Shown piece by piece: positions 17,228 to 27,554 of a stretch of 64,000 nt of DNA. How positions within the stretch are numbered: the stretch's first letter is position 1; every line of letters begins with the position of its first letter. Made by a program: the position numbers and the translations under genes. The notes below the pieces were generated by a model. It searched no databases. It was given only the letters and a program-made list of their open reading frames with translations, and was not told the origin of the DNA. The stretch spans positions 2,232,001 through 2,296,000 of the forward strand of contig NZ_CP114289.2 of assembly GCF_027111315.2 (NCBI RefSeq), given 5' to 3'. The DNA comes from Flavobacterium limnophilum. GTDB lineage: Bacteria > Bacteroidota > Bacteroidia > Flavobacteriales > Flavobacteriaceae.

Positions 17228-20020
17228 ATGCAAATTGACCTTTCAACACTAGATCCAAAAAAGAATATAATCATCAAAGGAGCCCAAGTTCACAACCTCA
17301 AAAATGTGGATGTTGCGATTCCAAGAAACAAATTAGTGGTGATTACCGGACTTTCGGGTTCGGGAAAATCAAGTTTGGCTTTCGACACTTTGTATGCCGA
17401 AGGACAACGCCGTTATGTGGAAAGTTTATCTTCTTATGCGCGTCAATTTTTGGGAAGATTGGACAAACCAAAAGTGGAATACATCAAAGGAATTGCTCCA
17501 GCCATTGCCATCGAGCAAAAGGTAAATACCACCAATGCACGTTCCACCGTAGGAACTTCAACCGAGATTTACGATTACATCAAATTATTGTTTGCCAGAG
17601 TTGGCAGAACTTTTTCGCCCATTTCGGGTCAAGAAGTCAAAAAAAATACGGTTTCAGATGTTATTGCCGACGTTAAAAAAATTGGAATCGACAGCAAATG
17701 GTTGCTCCTCGCGCCTATTCATTTGGAAAACGGAAGAGCATTGGAAGATAAATTGAAAGCCTTGCTCAATCAAGGATTTTCAAGAATATTGGTTGATAAT
17801 GAGACATTTCGTCTCGATGAAATCGATGGTCATACCTTAGACAATAAAGACATTTTACTTATCATTGATAGAATTGTTGTCAAAGACGAAGAAGAATTCT
17901 ATAATCGCCTTGCCGATGCCGTACAAACGGCCTTTTATGAAGGAAAAGGAATTTGTCATTTGCAGGAATTAAACACGCACAAACGTTTTTCGTACAGCAA
18001 TAATTTCGAATTGGACGGCATCAGTTTCTTGGAGCCAAACGTTCATTTGTTCAGTTTCAATAATCCGTATGGTGCTTGTCCGGTTTGCGAAGGTTATGGA
18101 AACATCATCGGGATTGACGAAGAATTGGTTATCCCGAATACTTCATTATCCATTTTTGAAAATGCCATTTATCCTTGGCGTGGCGAAAGTATGGGCTGGT
18201 TTCGAGACGAATTGGTAAACAACGCCTACAAATTTGATTTCCCCATTCACAAACCGTTCTTTGAACTTTCAGATGCGCAGAAAGATTTGGTTTGGACAGG
18301 AAACAGCTATTTTCAAGGTTTGAATGCCTTCTTCAAGGAATTGGAAGACAAAAATTATAAAATCCAGAATCGGGTAATGCTTTCGCGTTATCGTGGCAAA
18401 ACCAAATGTCACGCCTGTAAAGGAAAACGACTGCGAATAGAAGCTTCTTACGTAAAAATCAATTCCAAAACCGTTTCTGATTTGGTCGATTTGCCAATTA
18501 AACATTTGGTTACTTTTTTCGAAAATATCGATTTGGATGTCTATGAAAAGCAAATTGCCAAACGATTGTTATTGGAAATCAACAACCGTTTATCCTTTTT
18601 GACAGAAGTTGGTTTGGATTATTTAACCTTAAACAGAAACTCGGCAACCCTTTCTGGTGGTGAATCACAACGTATCAATTTGGCGACTTCGTTGGGAAGT
18701 AGTTTGGTGGGTTCAATGTATATTCTGGACGAACCGAGCATTGGTTTGCATCCAAAAGACACCGAACGTTTAATCAAAGTGTTGCAATCTTTACGTGATT
18801 TAGGAAACACCGTTATTGTGGTCGAACACGATGAAGACATCATGAAAGCCGCCGACATGATTATAGATATTGGTCCGGAAGCAGGCACTTTTGGTGGCGA
18901 ATTAGTTGCCCAAGGCACATTCGATGAAATCCTGAAATCGACTTCCTTGACGGCAAAATACCTCAACGGAGAACTGGAAATCAAGACACCTCGCATTCGC
19001 AGAAAATGGAGCAATTACATTGAAATTCTGGGAGCAAGAGAAAATAATTTACTAAATATAGACGTCAAATTTCCTTTGGAATGTTTGACCGTAATTACAG
19101 GTGTTTCCGGAAGTGGAAAAAGTACTTTGGTCAAAAAAATCTTGTTTCCAGCGATGCAGAAAAAACTGGATGGCGTTGGCGATAAAGCGGGACAATTTAC
19201 CGAAATGCGTGGCTATTACCACAAAATCCAGCATATCGAATACGTGGATCAAAACCCAATTGGAAGAAGTTCGCGTTCGAATCCCGTGACGTATATCAAG
19301 GCGTATGATGATATTCGGGAATTGTTTGCCAAAGAAAAACTATCGAAAATTCGCGGTTATCAAGCCAAACATTTTTCGTTTAACGTAGATGGTGGAAGAT
19401 GCGAAACCTGCAAAGGTGAAGGAACCATAAACGTCGAAATGGTTTTTATGGCTGACGTGCAATTGCATTGCGAAACCTGCAACGGCAAACGATTCAAGAA
19501 AGAAGTCCTTGAAGTCAATTTTGATGGAAAGAACATTCACGATATTTTGACAATGACCGTTGATGATTCGATTGCCTTTTTCACTGCCAATAAACAAACC
19601 AAAATTATCCAAAAATTGCAACCGCTACAAGACGTTGGTTTGGGTTATGTGCAATTGGGACAATCCTCTTCAACCCTTTCCGGTGGCGAGGCGCAACGTA
19701 TCAAACTGGCTTCGTTCTTGGTTAAAGGTGCCACGAAAGAAAAAGCACTTTTCGTTTTTGACGAACCTACAACCGGATTGCATTTTCACGACATCAAGAA
19801 ACTCTTGGCTTCGTTTGATGCCTTGATTGATAAAGGACATTCTATATTGGTGATTGAACACAATCTCGATTTGATAAAATGTGCTGACTGGATTATTGAT
19901 TTAGGTCCCGAAGGTGGCGAAAATGGTGGACAATTACTCGCCGAGGGGACTCCAGAAGAAATCATAAAAATAAAAAAATCGGTTACAGCGAAGTATTTGA
20001 AGGAAAAATTACAAAAGTAG
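17228..20020 (+). CDS. uvrA: Excinuclease ABC subunit A
   Basis: This 930-residue protein has the duplicated ABC ATPase architecture of UvrA: Walker [10 protein letters not shown] near residue 42 and GVSGSGKST in the second half. The two signatures are LSGGESQRI and LSGGEAQRI. Zinc-binding Cys pairs are seen as CPVC and CHAC in the first half, and CETC with a second CETC in the C-terminal half. UvrA scans DNA for helix-distorting lesions and loads UvrB in nucleotide excision repair. The length matches the family. It is a single gene followed by a hairpin terminator. Confidence 0.97.
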   Translation: MQIDLSTLDPKKNIIIKGAQVHNLKNVDVAIPRNKLVVITGLSGSGKSSLAFDTLYAEGQRRYVESLSSYARQFLGRLDKPKVEYIKGIAPAIAIEQKVNTTNARSTVGTSTEIYDYIKLLFARVGRTFSPISGQEVKKNTVSDVIADVKKIGIDSKWLLLAPIHLENGRALEDKLKALLNQGFSRILVDNETFRLDEIDGHTLDNKDILLIIDRIVVKDEEEFYNRLADAVQTAFYEGKGICHLQELNTHKRFSYSNNFELDGISFLEPNVHLFSFNNPYGACPVCEGYGNIIGIDEELVIPNTSLSIFENAIYPWRGESMGWFRDELVNNAYKFDFPIHKPFFELSDAQKDLVWTGNSYFQGLNAFFKELEDKNYKIQNRVMLSRYRGKTKCHACKGKRLRIEASYVKINSKTVSDLVDLPIKHLVTFFENIDLDVYEKQIAKRLLLEINNRLSFLTEVGLDYLTLNRNSATLSGGESQRINLATSLGSSLVGSMYILDEPSIGLHPKDTERLIKVLQSLRDLGNTVIVVEHDEDIMKAADMIIDIGPEAGTFGGELVAQGTFDEILKSTSLTAKYLNGELEIKTPRIRRKWSNYIEILGARENNLLNIDVKFPLECLTVITGVSGSGKSTLVKKILFPAMQKKLDGVGDKAGQFTEMRGYYHKIQHIEYVDQNPIGRSSRSNPVTYIKAYDDIRELFAKEKLSKIRGYQAKHFSFNVDGGRCETCKGEGTINVEMVFMADVQLHCETCNGKRFKKEVLEVNFDGKNIHDILTMTVDDSIAFFTANKQTKIIQKLQPLQDVGLGYVQLGQSSSTLSGGEAQRIKLASFLVKGATKEKALFVFDEPTTGLHFHDIKKLLASFDALIDKGHSILVIEHNLDLIKCADWIIDLGPEGGENGGQLLAEGTPEEIIKIKKSVTAKYLKEKLQK

Positions 20021-20048
20021 GAACATCATTTAATTCGATAATAAACAT

Positions 20049-20085
20049 AAAAAAGCATCATTATCATCCATAATGGTGCTTTTTT
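20049..20085. terminator. Terminator after uvrA
   Basis: AAAAAAGCATCATTAT pairs with ATAATGGTGCTTTTTT (one G-U pair) around a five-base loop, between uvrA and a converging minus-strand gene. Confidence 0.8.
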
Positions 20086-20118
20086 GTAAAAAACGTATTT
20101 GACCCATTTTGCTATACT

Positions 20119-20565
20119 TTATGATTTCTGTCTTTTGCCAAAAAGTGATTTATGGCTGGAAGTGGCAAGATTTGAATTGCTGTTGATAACATTAAAATCC
20201 AAGACTTGGGTTTCATTTGAAATGTTGTTTCCCGTAATTGCATTGTCTTGGGCTATGAGTTCGTCTGTGGATTTTTCAGCTTTATTGGTATTCACGCTTT
20301 CAACAACTTCATCAGGTATTGAATTGCTGTTTATAAAAATAAAGTCCAGGACTTGGATCTCGTTTGAAATGTTGTTTTCCGTGATTGCATTGTCTTCTGC
20401 AATACGTTCGTCGGCCGTTTTTCCTATTTTGTTTGTTTTTATACTATCGACTGCTTCAAAAACCGCTGAACTCGATTCCAATTGTTTTTCAATTCCATTA
20501 AATGCATTGCCTACATTAACAAAAGAAAGTAATGCGATTCCGATAAATACTATTGAATTTTTCAT
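20119..20565 (-). CDS. Small secreted protein with a duplicated 44-residue unit
   Basis: This 148-residue protein has a signal peptide (IVFIGIALLSFVNVGNA). The mature part is mostly two copies of one unit, residues 39-82 and 88-131, sharing IAxDNAITxNNISNE and QVLDF. Each copy contains the IAEDN-type motif that I recall in small flavobacterial secreted proteins. The function is unknown. The gene follows the ankyrin gene by 82 bp on the same strand and has a very similar signal peptide, so the two are probably co-transcribed. Confidence 0.65.
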   Translation of the reverse strand: MKNSIVFIGIALLSFVNVGNAFNGIEKQLESSSAVFEAVDSIKTNKIGKTADERIAEDNAITENNISNEIQVLDFIFINSNSIPDEVVESVNTNKAEKSTDELIAQDNAITGNNISNETQVLDFNVINSNSNLATSSHKSLFGKRQKS

Positions 20566-20647
20566 GATAAATAATTTTAATGTTGATTTTGCTTGATTTA
20601 TTAAAAAAAGACACCACTCGCCTTGAATGATGTCTTATTGAAGTTAA

Positions 20648-21028
20648 TTAGGCTTGTTTTAAAATTTGAACAGCGTTAATGGCATTGGATAATTCTGCAT
20701 GTTTCAAAGCCGTAAATCCTTTCTCGTCTTTTGCATTAAGAAGAGCTCCGTTTGACAATAAAATTTTTATAATTTCTACCTTGTTGTAACGGGCAGCTAA
20801 CATTAATGGACTCAAACCGTTCGATTTTTCATTCACGTTCGCTCCATATTCTATAAACTTTTTTACAGCTTCAACATCCCCTTTTAATACCGCAGTGCCA
20901 AGAGGCGTTACACCATCATAAGTTGTGGTTACAATTTTGGCCGCCGCCAAAGAATTCGAATTGGAAGCCAAAGAAACATTTGTAAAAGCTAATAAAGCCA
21001 TACCTAGATAAACGATTGATTTTTTCAT
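20648..21028 (-). CDS. Secreted ankyrin-repeat protein
   Basis: The start MKKSIVYLGMALLAFTNV is chosen because it opens with a signal peptide. The longer frame to 21094 adds a basic stretch without one. After the signal come about three ankyrin repeats: GVTPLGTAVLKGDVEAVKKF, GLSPLMLAARYNKVEIIKIL and GFTALKHAELSNAINAVQIL. It likely mediates protein binding in the periplasm. Partners are unknown, and the following secreted repeat protein is a candidate. Confidence 0.75.
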   Translation of the reverse strand: MKKSIVYLGMALLAFTNVSLASNSNSLAAAKIVTTTYDGVTPLGTAVLKGDVEAVKKFIEYGANVNEKSNGLSPLMLAARYNKVEIIKILLSNGALLNAKDEKGFTALKHAELSNAINAVQILKQA

Positions 21029-21340
21029 GATAATTGTTTTTTTTGATTGATTGTTCATTTTTTGATTGATTGATTTTTGAAATATTAAAATCATATAATA
21101 ATATCCTATGCAAATATATATCTAAAAGACAGTATCTTGTTTTACATAGTACTTAATTTTAACATTAATTTAACATATGAAAAACCAGAAAGACAAATAA
21201 AAACACTTTAAAAACCAACAGTAATCACCTATAAACAAGCTATTTAAAAAACAAATAGATGTAGAATTTGCAAAAAAAAGAATTAAGATTTTTTTTAGGA
21301 CAGTACTATTTTCGATAACTTTACTTCAAACAAAACTACT
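21029..21340. other. Divergent intergenic region with promoter elements
   Basis: These 312 bp are AT-rich. TATATTTG on the minus strand (21111-21118) is a good -7 element for the ankyrin gene, and TAACTTTA near 21319 may serve the DUF1801 gene. GATTGATT is repeated several times at 21041-21077. Nothing else was seen. Confidence 0.45.
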
Positions 21341-21808
21341 ATGCAATCATCAGCCAAAACCGTAAATGACTATCTGGAGGAACTTCCAGAGGAGAGAAAA
21401 CCTGCTTTCTTGAAGCTTCGAAACAGTATTTTGAATCACCTCCCAAAGGGATTTGAAGAAGAAATAAGTTATGGAATGTTGGGTTATGTGGTCCCACATT
21501 CTATTTATCCAACCGGCTATCATTGCAATCCCAAACTACCGTTACCTTTCATAAATATTGGTTCGCAAAAGAATTTTTTCGCCCTACATCATTTGGGAAT
21601 TTATGCAAATCCAGAACTATTGGATTGGTTTACGAATCAATATCCAAAACATAGCTCCCAAAAATTGGATATGGGAAAAGGATGCATCCGATTCAAGAAA
21701 TGGGATCAAATTCCTTTTGATTTTATTGCAGAACTTGCAGGGAAAATGTCGGTGGAAGACTGGATTGAATGCTATGAAACGCAAATAAAAAGCCGCAAAT
21801 CCAAATAG
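21341..21808 (+). CDS. DUF1801-domain protein
   Basis: This 155-residue protein carries the DUF1801 (YdhG-like) pattern: TVNDYLEELPEERKPAFLKL, then EEEISYGMLGYVVP and FFALHHLGIY. The family fold is related to iron-chaperone-type domains, but its biochemical role is unknown. There is no signal peptide. A terminator hairpin overlaps its last codons. It converges with purC. Confidence 0.75.
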   Translation: MQSSAKTVNDYLEELPEERKPAFLKLRNSILNHLPKGFEEEISYGMLGYVVPHSIYPTGYHCNPKLPLPFINIGSQKNFFALHHLGIYANPELLDWFTNQYPKHSSQKLDMGKGCIRFKKWDQIPFDFIAELAGKMSVEDWIECYETQIKSRKSK

Positions 21809-21819
21809 ACTTGCGGCTT
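21790..21819. terminator. Terminator hairpin at the end of the DUF1801 gene
   Basis: AAGCCGCAA (21790-21798) pairs with TTGCGGCTT (21811-21819), followed by a T-rich run. The loop contains the stop codon. Confidence 0.7.
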
Positions 21820-21843
21820 GTTTTATTATGTGATTATAACTTT

Positions 21844-22797
21844 TTATTTGTTTGCCAAATAAGCCAAAACATTTTTTTCGATACGCTCGTTGATATTTGA
21901 AATATCGGCTTTGACGAATTTTTCTCCCAAAATATTTTCGTACAATTCGATGTATCTTTCTGAAACCGTTTCGATATATTCGTCGGACATATCAGGAATT
22001 TGTTGACCTTCTTGTCCTTGAAAACCATTTTCAATCAACCAACGACGAACGAATTCTTTCGATAATTGTTTTTGCTCTTCTCCCCTGTCTTGACGTTCTT
22101 GATAGCCTTCAGAATAGAAATAACGAGAAGAATCCGGTGTGTGAATTTCATCAATAAGAACAATTACACCGTCTTTGGTTTTTCCAAATTCATATTTGGT
22201 ATCCACCAAAATCAATCCACGACTGGCGGCAATTTCGGTTCCTCTTTGAAACAAGGCTCTGGTATATTTTTCCAACACCAAATAATCTTCTTCGGTAACA
22301 ATTCCTTTCGACAAAATATCTTCACGCGAAATGTCTTCGTCGTGTGAACCATTGTCGGCTTTGGTTGTTGGCGTAATTATTGGTTCCGGGAATTTGTCGT
22401 TTTCTTTCAATCCTTCGGCCATTGTCACTCCACAAATTTGTCTTCTTCCAGCAGCATATTCGCGAGCGGCGTGACCAGAAACATATCCACGAATCACCAT
22501 CTCTACCTTGAAAGGTTCACATAAATGACCAACGGCCACGTTTGGATCTGGTGTTGCAATCAACCAATTGGGAACAATATCTTGGGTAAGTTCCATAAAT
22601 TTGGTGGCAATTTGGTTCAGGATTTGTCCTTTGTATGGAATTCCCTTTGGCAAAACCACGTCAAAAGCCGAAAGCCTATCGGTGGCAACCATAACCAAAA
22701 GTTCATCGTTGATATTGTAAACTTCTCTAACTTTTCCTCTGTAAACAGATTTCTGGTTTGGAAAATTAAAATTGGTGGTGGTAATTGTATTGCTCAT
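21844..22797 (-). CDS. purC: SAICAR synthase (purine biosynthesis)
   Basis: This 317-residue enzyme joins CAIR and aspartate with ATP in de novo purine synthesis. Family signatures are [27 protein letters not shown] (parts read separately), SGHAAREYA, the [12 protein letters not shown] motif and LVDTKYEFG. It is the long form (over 300 residues) found in Bacteroidota and eukaryotes rather than the short ~240-residue bacterial form. It is not beside other pur genes. No purine riboswitch was recognised in its leader. Confidence 0.95.
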   Translation of the reverse strand: MSNTITTTNFNFPNQKSVYRGKVREVYNINDELLVMVATDRLSAFDVVLPKGIPYKGQILNQIATKFMELTQDIVPNWLIATPDPNVAVGHLCEPFKVEMVIRGYVSGHAAREYAAGRRQICGVTMAEGLKENDKFPEPIITPTTKADNGSHDEDISREDILSKGIVTEEDYLVLEKYTRALFQRGTEIAASRGLILVDTKYEFGKTKDGVIVLIDEIHTPDSSRYFYSEGYQERQDRGEEQKQLSKEFVRRWLIENGFQGQEGQQIPDMSDEYIETVSERYIELYENILGEKFVKADISNINERIEKNVLAYLANK

Positions 22798-22890
22798 CGG
22801 TGTTAAATTGTTGTTTTTAAGGTTACAAATTTAAGATTATTTTCAAGGCAAAAACAAGAATTGTGTTTTGATTTTATTTTTCGAAAGGTA

Positions 22891-23706
22891 TTAAGCCAAA
22901 AGCGTTTCTTCAAGATATTTTGCCACTCCATCATTATCATTAGACGAAATCACTTCTAAATGCGGAAGTTTGTTTTTTAAACTTTCAACAGCATTGCTCA
23001 TTATCAAGCCTTTTTGGGTTGACAATAGCATTTTTTCGTCATTGAAACCATCTCCAAAAGATATGGATTCCTGGAAAGTATAATTCTCCATTTCCAAAAT
23101 TTTAGAAATAGCCACACTTTTGTCCACGGATTTGTCCATAAATTCCAAACAAAACGGAAGACTAAACGCATAATGAAATTCATCAGAATGGTTTTCCATA
23201 ATTTTGTCTTTCAAATCGACCAATTTATAATGGTCATTGTGCGTGAAAAACAATTTTATGGCACTGAAATCGGTAACCAATTTAAAATCTACAATTTCAA
23301 ACGGATAATTCATCACGGTTTGAAAACTGTTCAACTTTTTATTTTCCTTGTTGGTTTGCCAAACTTTTTCTTTAAACAACACGGTCGTAAAATCGGAAGG
23401 AATATCCAAATCCAAAACCGATTTTATGGCCTCACTTTTTATGTCGAAAGAATACAGTAGCTCTTTTTTGGGCGAATGAATTCTTGCCCCATTGGAGGTA
23501 ACCAAATAAACAGGACAACCCAAGCTTTCTACAATAGGCAAAGCATCGAGATGATGACGACCTGTGGCAACAATTATAAGGTAGTTTTCGCTATGAAGTT
23601 GTTGAAAAACAGTTTTGGTGTAATCTGATATTTGATGTTCTGAATTGAGTAAAGTGCCGTCTAAATCGCTTATTAGAACTTTTATATTCGCAGGATTTGC
23701 ATTCAT
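22891..23706 (-). CDS. HAD-superfamily Cof-type phosphatase
   Basis: The start at MNANPANIKV is preferred over one four codons upstream. The protein has HAD motif I LISDLDGTLLNS, motif II VTSNGARI, a type IIB cap, and motif IV SFGDGFNDEKMLLSTQKG. Cof-type enzymes dephosphorylate sugar phosphates, flavin intermediates or pyridoxal phosphate, and the substrate is not predictable here. It is cytoplasmic and about 270 residues, as usual. Confidence 0.88.
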   Translation of the reverse strand: MNANPANIKVLISDLDGTLLNSEHQISDYTKTVFQQLHSENYLIIVATGRHHLDALPIVESLGCPVYLVTSNGARIHSPKKELLYSFDIKSEAIKSVLDLDIPSDFTTVLFKEKVWQTNKENKKLNSFQTVMNYPFEIVDFKLVTDFSAIKLFFTHNDHYKLVDLKDKIMENHSDEFHYAFSLPFCLEFMDKSVDKSVAISKILEMENYTFQESISFGDGFNDEKMLLSTQKGLIMSNAVESLKNKLPHLEVISSNDNDGVAKYLEETLLA

Positions 23707-24039
23707 GTTAAAAACCAAGTATTTATGAATTGCAAATTTAAGGCTTTATGCTTGGAGGAAAAAAAAATCAGGAGGCAAACAGTGAGAAATAAATCAAGTT
23801 TATTATTAAATTAACACCCTAATAGTACTTTATCCCTACTCTACCTGATTATGAAAAGCGGATTAACATCATTTAGGCAGGTACTTTTTTAGGGTACCAC
23901 AGCCTAGGCTTATCTATGGCTTTGACTAGGCTTTGACTAGGCTTTGATTAATACAGGCATAACCCTTTGGGGGCAATTCTTTTTACCTTCTATTTCAAAA
24001 ATATAATAATTACCCCCAACGAGTATCATAGTACCTTGT
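23707..24039. other. Intergenic region with 11-bp tandem repeats and an inverted repeat
   Basis: No gene was seen in these 333 bp. GGCTTTGACTA occurs three times in tandem at 23918-23950 (the last copy has one change). TTGGGGG near 23968 and CCCCCAA near 24014 form an inverted pair that could make a stem of the phoH transcript end. Confidence 0.5.
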
Positions 24040-24990
24040 TTAATCGTGATTTTCAATCATCTTGTAGGCATCAATCACTTTTTTGACCAAGCGGTGACGT
24101 ACAATATCTTTGTCGTCAAGGTAGATAATTCCAATTCCGTCGACGTCTTTCAAGACCAATATGGCTTCTTTCAATCCAGAAATGGTTCTGCGTGGCAAAT
24201 CGACTTGACCCGGATCGCCGGTAATCATGAATTTGGCATTTTTTCCCATACGGGTCAGGAACATTTTCATCTGGGAATGGGTGGTGTTTTGGGCTTCGTC
24301 CAGAATCACGAAAGCATTGTCCAATGTTCGTCCCCTCATGAATGCCAAAGGTGCAATCTGGATAACGCCCTTCAAGATATAATCTTCCAGCTTTTCGTTG
24401 GGCAACATGTCGCGCAAGGCATCGTACAAAGGCTGCATGTAAGGATCCAGTTTTTCCTTCATGTCACCTGGAAGAAAACCAAGATTTTCCCCTGCTTCAA
24501 CTGCTGGACGAGTTAAAATGATTCGTTTGACTTGTTTTTCTTTCAGTGCTTTTACTGCCATGGCAACACCGGTGTAGGTTTTCCCTGTTCCTGCTGGACC
24601 TACGGCAAAAACCATGTCGTTTTTGTTCATCGTGTCCACCAACAATTGTTGGTTTGGCGTCATCGCCTTGATGATTTTTCCGCCCACGCCGTGAACCAAA
24701 ATTTTGTCGTTGTCAAAAGCCTTTCTGTCCTCTTGGATGCCGCCTTGAATAACCCTTTCGATCACGTTGTCGTCAATGTTGTTGTAACGTGTAAAATGAA
24801 GCATCAAGCGGTTGAAGCGGTTTTCAAACTCATCCAAGACTTCTTTCTCGCCAAATGCTTTAAGGGTTGTTCCTCGAGCAACAATCTTCAATTTGGGATA
24901 GTATTTTTTAATGGTTTCAAGATGAGAGTCTTGAGCGCCCCAAAAATCTTTTGGAGCGATGTCTATGAGCTCGATGATTCTTTCGTTCAA
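24040..24990 (-). CDS. phoH: PhoH-family ATPase
   Basis: This 316-residue protein has Walker A GPAGTGKTYTGVAMAVKAL, Walker B VILDEAQNTTHSQMKMFLTR, and the TRPAVEAGENLGFLPGD segment diagnostic of PhoH. An N-terminal KH-like/RNA-binding region precedes the ATPase. PhoH proteins are ATPases associated with RNA metabolism, often beside ybeY, which is not here. It is divergent from the following gene with 107 bp between starts. Confidence 0.92.
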   Translation of the reverse strand: MNERIIELIDIAPKDFWGAQDSHLETIKKYYPKLKIVARGTTLKAFGEKEVLDEFENRFNRLMLHFTRYNNIDDNVIERVIQGGIQEDRKAFDNDKILVHGVGGKIIKAMTPNQQLLVDTMNKNDMVFAVGPAGTGKTYTGVAMAVKALKEKQVKRIILTRPAVEAGENLGFLPGDMKEKLDPYMQPLYDALRDMLPNEKLEDYILKGVIQIAPLAFMRGRTLDNAFVILDEAQNTTHSQMKMFLTRMGKNAKFMITGDPGQVDLPRRTISGLKEAILVLKDVDGIGIIYLDDKDIVRHRLVKKVIDAYKMIENHD

Positions 24991-25097
24991 GATGGATATA
25001 GTTTTAATTAATAAATTAAGGTTATTATTATTAGCTTTGCGTTTCTCAAATTTAATGAGTTTTAGGTTCCGTTTTCGTTTTATTTATAAACAATTTT

Positions 25098-25934
25098 ATG
25101 TCAATAATTACCCTTACCACCGATTACGGCTTGAAAGACCACTTTGTTGGCGCTTTGAAAGGGAAAATTTTATCCGAGTATTCCGAGGCCACCATTATTG
25201 ATATTTCGCATTATATTGATCCATTTAACACAGCTGAAGCCAGTTACGTTATCGGGGCTGCTTATTCCAGTTTTCCAAAAGGTACCGTGCATCTCATTGG
25301 CGTGGATTTGGAATTAAATAAAGAAAACCAACATATTGCCATGCAGTGGAACAATCATTATTTTATTGCCGCCGACAATGGCATTTTGAGTATGCTGACG
25401 CAAAAAATTGTTCCCCAAAAAATAGTCACCATCAACATACACGATCGTTTGCCCAGCGATGCCACCGATTTGGATGTTTTTGTGAAAGTGGCCTGTCACA
25501 TTGCCAAAGGCGGTTTGCTGAACGTAATTGGCAAGGAAATAAAATCCATCAAGCAAGTCACCGATTTGCAGGCTGTTCCCGCCAGTGACGGAAACTCCAT
25601 AAAAGGATACGTGATTTACATTGACCATTTTGGGAATGCGGTGACCAATATTTCCAAAAAACAATTCTTGGAAGTTGCCAAAGGCAGACCTTATGAAATT
25701 GATTTAAGAAGTAACAAAACCAAAAACATCAAAACCATTCTGCCCAATTATTCAGCGATTGCTAGTTCTGAAAAATACCCGATCAAATATTATGAAGGTG
25801 AAAAATTGGCGATTTTCAACGAGGCCGGTTTTCTGGAAATAGCCATTTTCAGAAGCAATCCATCCAAAGTGGGTTCTGCAAACAGCTTGTTGGGATTGAA
25901 TTATAGGGATGTGGTAAATATCGTGTTTGGTTAA
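25098..25934 (+). CDS. S-adenosyl-L-methionine hydroxide adenosyltransferase (DUF62) family
   Basis: This 278-residue protein matches the DUF62 family: ITLTTDYGLKDHFVGALKG, a central adenosine-binding domain with AADNGILS, and a C-terminal barrel containing GYVIYIDHFGNAVTNIS. Family enzymes split SAM into adenosine and methionine using water. The chlorinases and fluorinases are specialised relatives. No halogenation partner is nearby, so the plain hydrolase is likely. It leads a plus-strand run of two small genes. Confidence 0.88.
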   Translation: MSIITLTTDYGLKDHFVGALKGKILSEYSEATIIDISHYIDPFNTAEASYVIGAAYSSFPKGTVHLIGVDLELNKENQHIAMQWNNHYFIAADNGILSMLTQKIVPQKIVTINIHDRLPSDATDLDVFVKVACHIAKGGLLNVIGKEIKSIKQVTDLQAVPASDGNSIKGYVIYIDHFGNAVTNISKKQFLEVAKGRPYEIDLRSNKTKNIKTILPNYSAIASSEKYPIKYYEGEKLAIFNEAGFLEIAIFRSNPSKVGSANSLLGLNYRDVVNIVFG

Positions 25935-25952
25935 ACCTAAGATAGTGAATAA

Positions 25953-26447
25953 ATGAAAATCAAATTATTTCTCTTAGTTACTATAATTGCACTTTCTAGT
26001 TGTAAAAAAAACAACCCAAAAATTGAAGAAAATTCAAAGTTTGTAAGAGTTTGGTTTGACACTGTAAGATCATACCCTTTCAAGGCAAAACTAATAATTA
26101 ATAAAAACAAAACATTTGAATATCGTGGTGGAGCTTGTACTTCTAGTTTTGGAGCAAAAGGAATTTGGAGAATCGAAAAGGATACCATAATTTTGAATAG
26201 CATCAAACCAAAAGAATGTATGTGGAAGCACGATTTTGGACTCATTTGTGAAAAATTAACTGACAATGACTATAAAACAATTAAAGACTGTGAACCTAAA
26301 AGCGAGGATTCCTATGAGAATTTTGAAAACGAAAAATTTTACTTTAGAAATGACACTTTGATTCACAAAAATGATGAAAATGATAAATTGAAAAATTGTC
26401 CAAAATCAATAATAGCATTTTCAGATAAAGAAAAAATCAGAAAATAA
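25953..26447 (+). CDS. Putative lipoprotein of unknown function
   Basis: In this 164-residue protein the N-terminus is a lipoprotein signal with lipobox ALSSC (Cys17). The mature part contains FEYRGGACTSSFGAKGIWRIEKD, a short beta-rich segment like small copper-resistance/NlpE-like or DUF-type lipoproteins, but I cannot name a family. It is 18 bp after the SAM-hydrolase gene and 14 bp before the monooxygenase-domain gene. Confidence 0.55.
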   Translation: MKIKLFLLVTIIALSSCKKNNPKIEENSKFVRVWFDTVRSYPFKAKLIINKNKTFEYRGGACTSSFGAKGIWRIEKDTIILNSIKPKECMWKHDFGLICEKLTDNDYKTIKDCEPKSEDSYENFENEKFYFRNDTLIHKNDENDKLKNCPKSIIAFSDKEKIRK

Positions 26448-26461
26448 TAATCCTAAATCAA

Positions 26462-26758
26462 ATGTTCACACGAATAGTAAAAATGTCCTTTCACGAAGCA
26501 AACATTCCCGCATTTTTGGAAAACTTTGAAATTATAAAAGAAAAAATAAGAAACGCGCCGGGAAACCGTTTATTGGAACTGTATCAAGACAAAACCAACA
26601 AATGTATTTTCTTTACCTACAGTTATTGGGAAACCGAAGAAGACTTGGAAAATTACAGAAAATCGGAACTTTTCAATGAGGTTTGGGCATTTACAAAAAA
26701 GTTATTCAACGACAAACCTGAAGCTTGGAGCGTAGATAAATTAGTTTCTTTAGTTTAA
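26462..26758 (+). CDS. Antibiotic-biosynthesis-monooxygenase (ABM)-type dimeric alpha/beta barrel protein
   Basis: This 98-residue single-domain protein shows the ABM pattern: an N-terminal strand RIVKMSF, a helix, a central ELYQDKTNKCIFFTYSYWET strand pair and a final helix with FNEVW. Such proteins act as small oxygenases or quinone- or heme-related stress proteins. The substrate cannot be predicted. It closes the small plus-strand run before gldF. Confidence 0.7.
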   Translation: MFTRIVKMSFHEANIPAFLENFEIIKEKIRNAPGNRLLELYQDKTNKCIFFTYSYWETEEDLENYRKSELFNEVWAFTKKLFNDKPEAWSVDKLVSLV

Positions 26759-26782
26759 GGTTTTTTTAGTTTCAAGTTGCTC

Positions 26783-26820
26783 AACCTGAAACTTTAAACC
26801 TGAAACCTGAAACTTTAAAC
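26783..26820. repeat. Direct repeat in the gldF leader
   Basis: AACCTGAAACTTTAAAC occurs at 26783-26799 and again at 26804-26820, exactly 21 bp apart, in the 70-bp gap just before gldF. The two-helical-turn spacing allows a protein-binding role, but simple slippage repeats are equally possible. Confidence 0.6.
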
Positions 26821-26828
26821 AAAAAACA

Positions 26829-27554
26829 ATGAAATCAATAGTAGTAAGAGAAATAAAATCCTTTTTTGGTTCGCCAATTGGTTATTTGGTGATTGCCGTT
26901 TTCTTGATTGGGAATGGCTTGTTCCTTTGGGTTTTTGAAGGAGAATATAATATTTTGAATAGCGGTTTTGCCGATTTGAGTCCGTTTTTTACTTTGGCGC
27001 CCTGGATCCTGATTTTCTTGATTCCGGCGGTGACGATGCGCAGTTTTTCGGACGAGAAAAAGCAGGGAACATTGGAATTGTTGTTGACAAAACCCTTGAG
27101 TATTTGGCAAATCGTGAACGGAAAATTCCTGGGTTCGATGTTGTTGATCGTTATGGCGATTATTCCAACTTTTATTTATGTTTGGGTAATTTCTGATTTA
27201 GGTTCACCGGAAGGCAACATCGATATGGGTAGCACGATGGGTTCTTATTTTGGGTTATTGTTCCTGATTGCAGCCTATTCCGCGATTGGAATTTTCTCTT
27301 CCACCCTATCCGAAAATCAAATTGTGGCTTTCATCGTGTCCGTGTTTTTGTGTTTCTTTTTCTACTTTGGATTCGAAAGTTTGACAACGATTGTTCCTAG
27401 TTTTCAAGGTTTAATTTCGAGTATTGGAATGCAGGAGCATTTCAGGAGTATGAGTCGTGGCGTGATTGACACTCGTGATGTTGTTTATTTTGCGAGCATC
27501 ACGGTCTTGTTCCTTTCATTTACAGTTTATAATTTAAAATCCATTAAATCGTAA
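26829..27554 (+). CDS. gldF: Gliding-motility ABC transporter permease GldF
   Basis: This 241-residue ABC-2-type permease has six membrane helices, beginning MKSIVVREIKSFFGSPIGYL, with the conserved FSDEKKQGTLELLLTKPLS cytoplasmic loop. GldF works with the ATPase GldA and with GldG in an inner-membrane complex needed for gliding and, in some species, chitin use. The stop overlaps the gldG start by one base (27554), indicating coupling. gldA is not in this window, as is usual for flavobacteria. Confidence 0.93.
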   Translation: MKSIVVREIKSFFGSPIGYLVIAVFLIGNGLFLWVFEGEYNILNSGFADLSPFFTLAPWILIFLIPAVTMRSFSDEKKQGTLELLLTKPLSIWQIVNGKFLGSMLLIVMAIIPTFIYVWVISDLGSPEGNIDMGSTMGSYFGLLFLIAAYSAIGIFSSTLSENQIVAFIVSVFLCFFFYFGFESLTTIVPSFQGLISSIGMQEHFRSMSRGVIDTRDVVYFASITVLFLSFTVYNLKSIKS

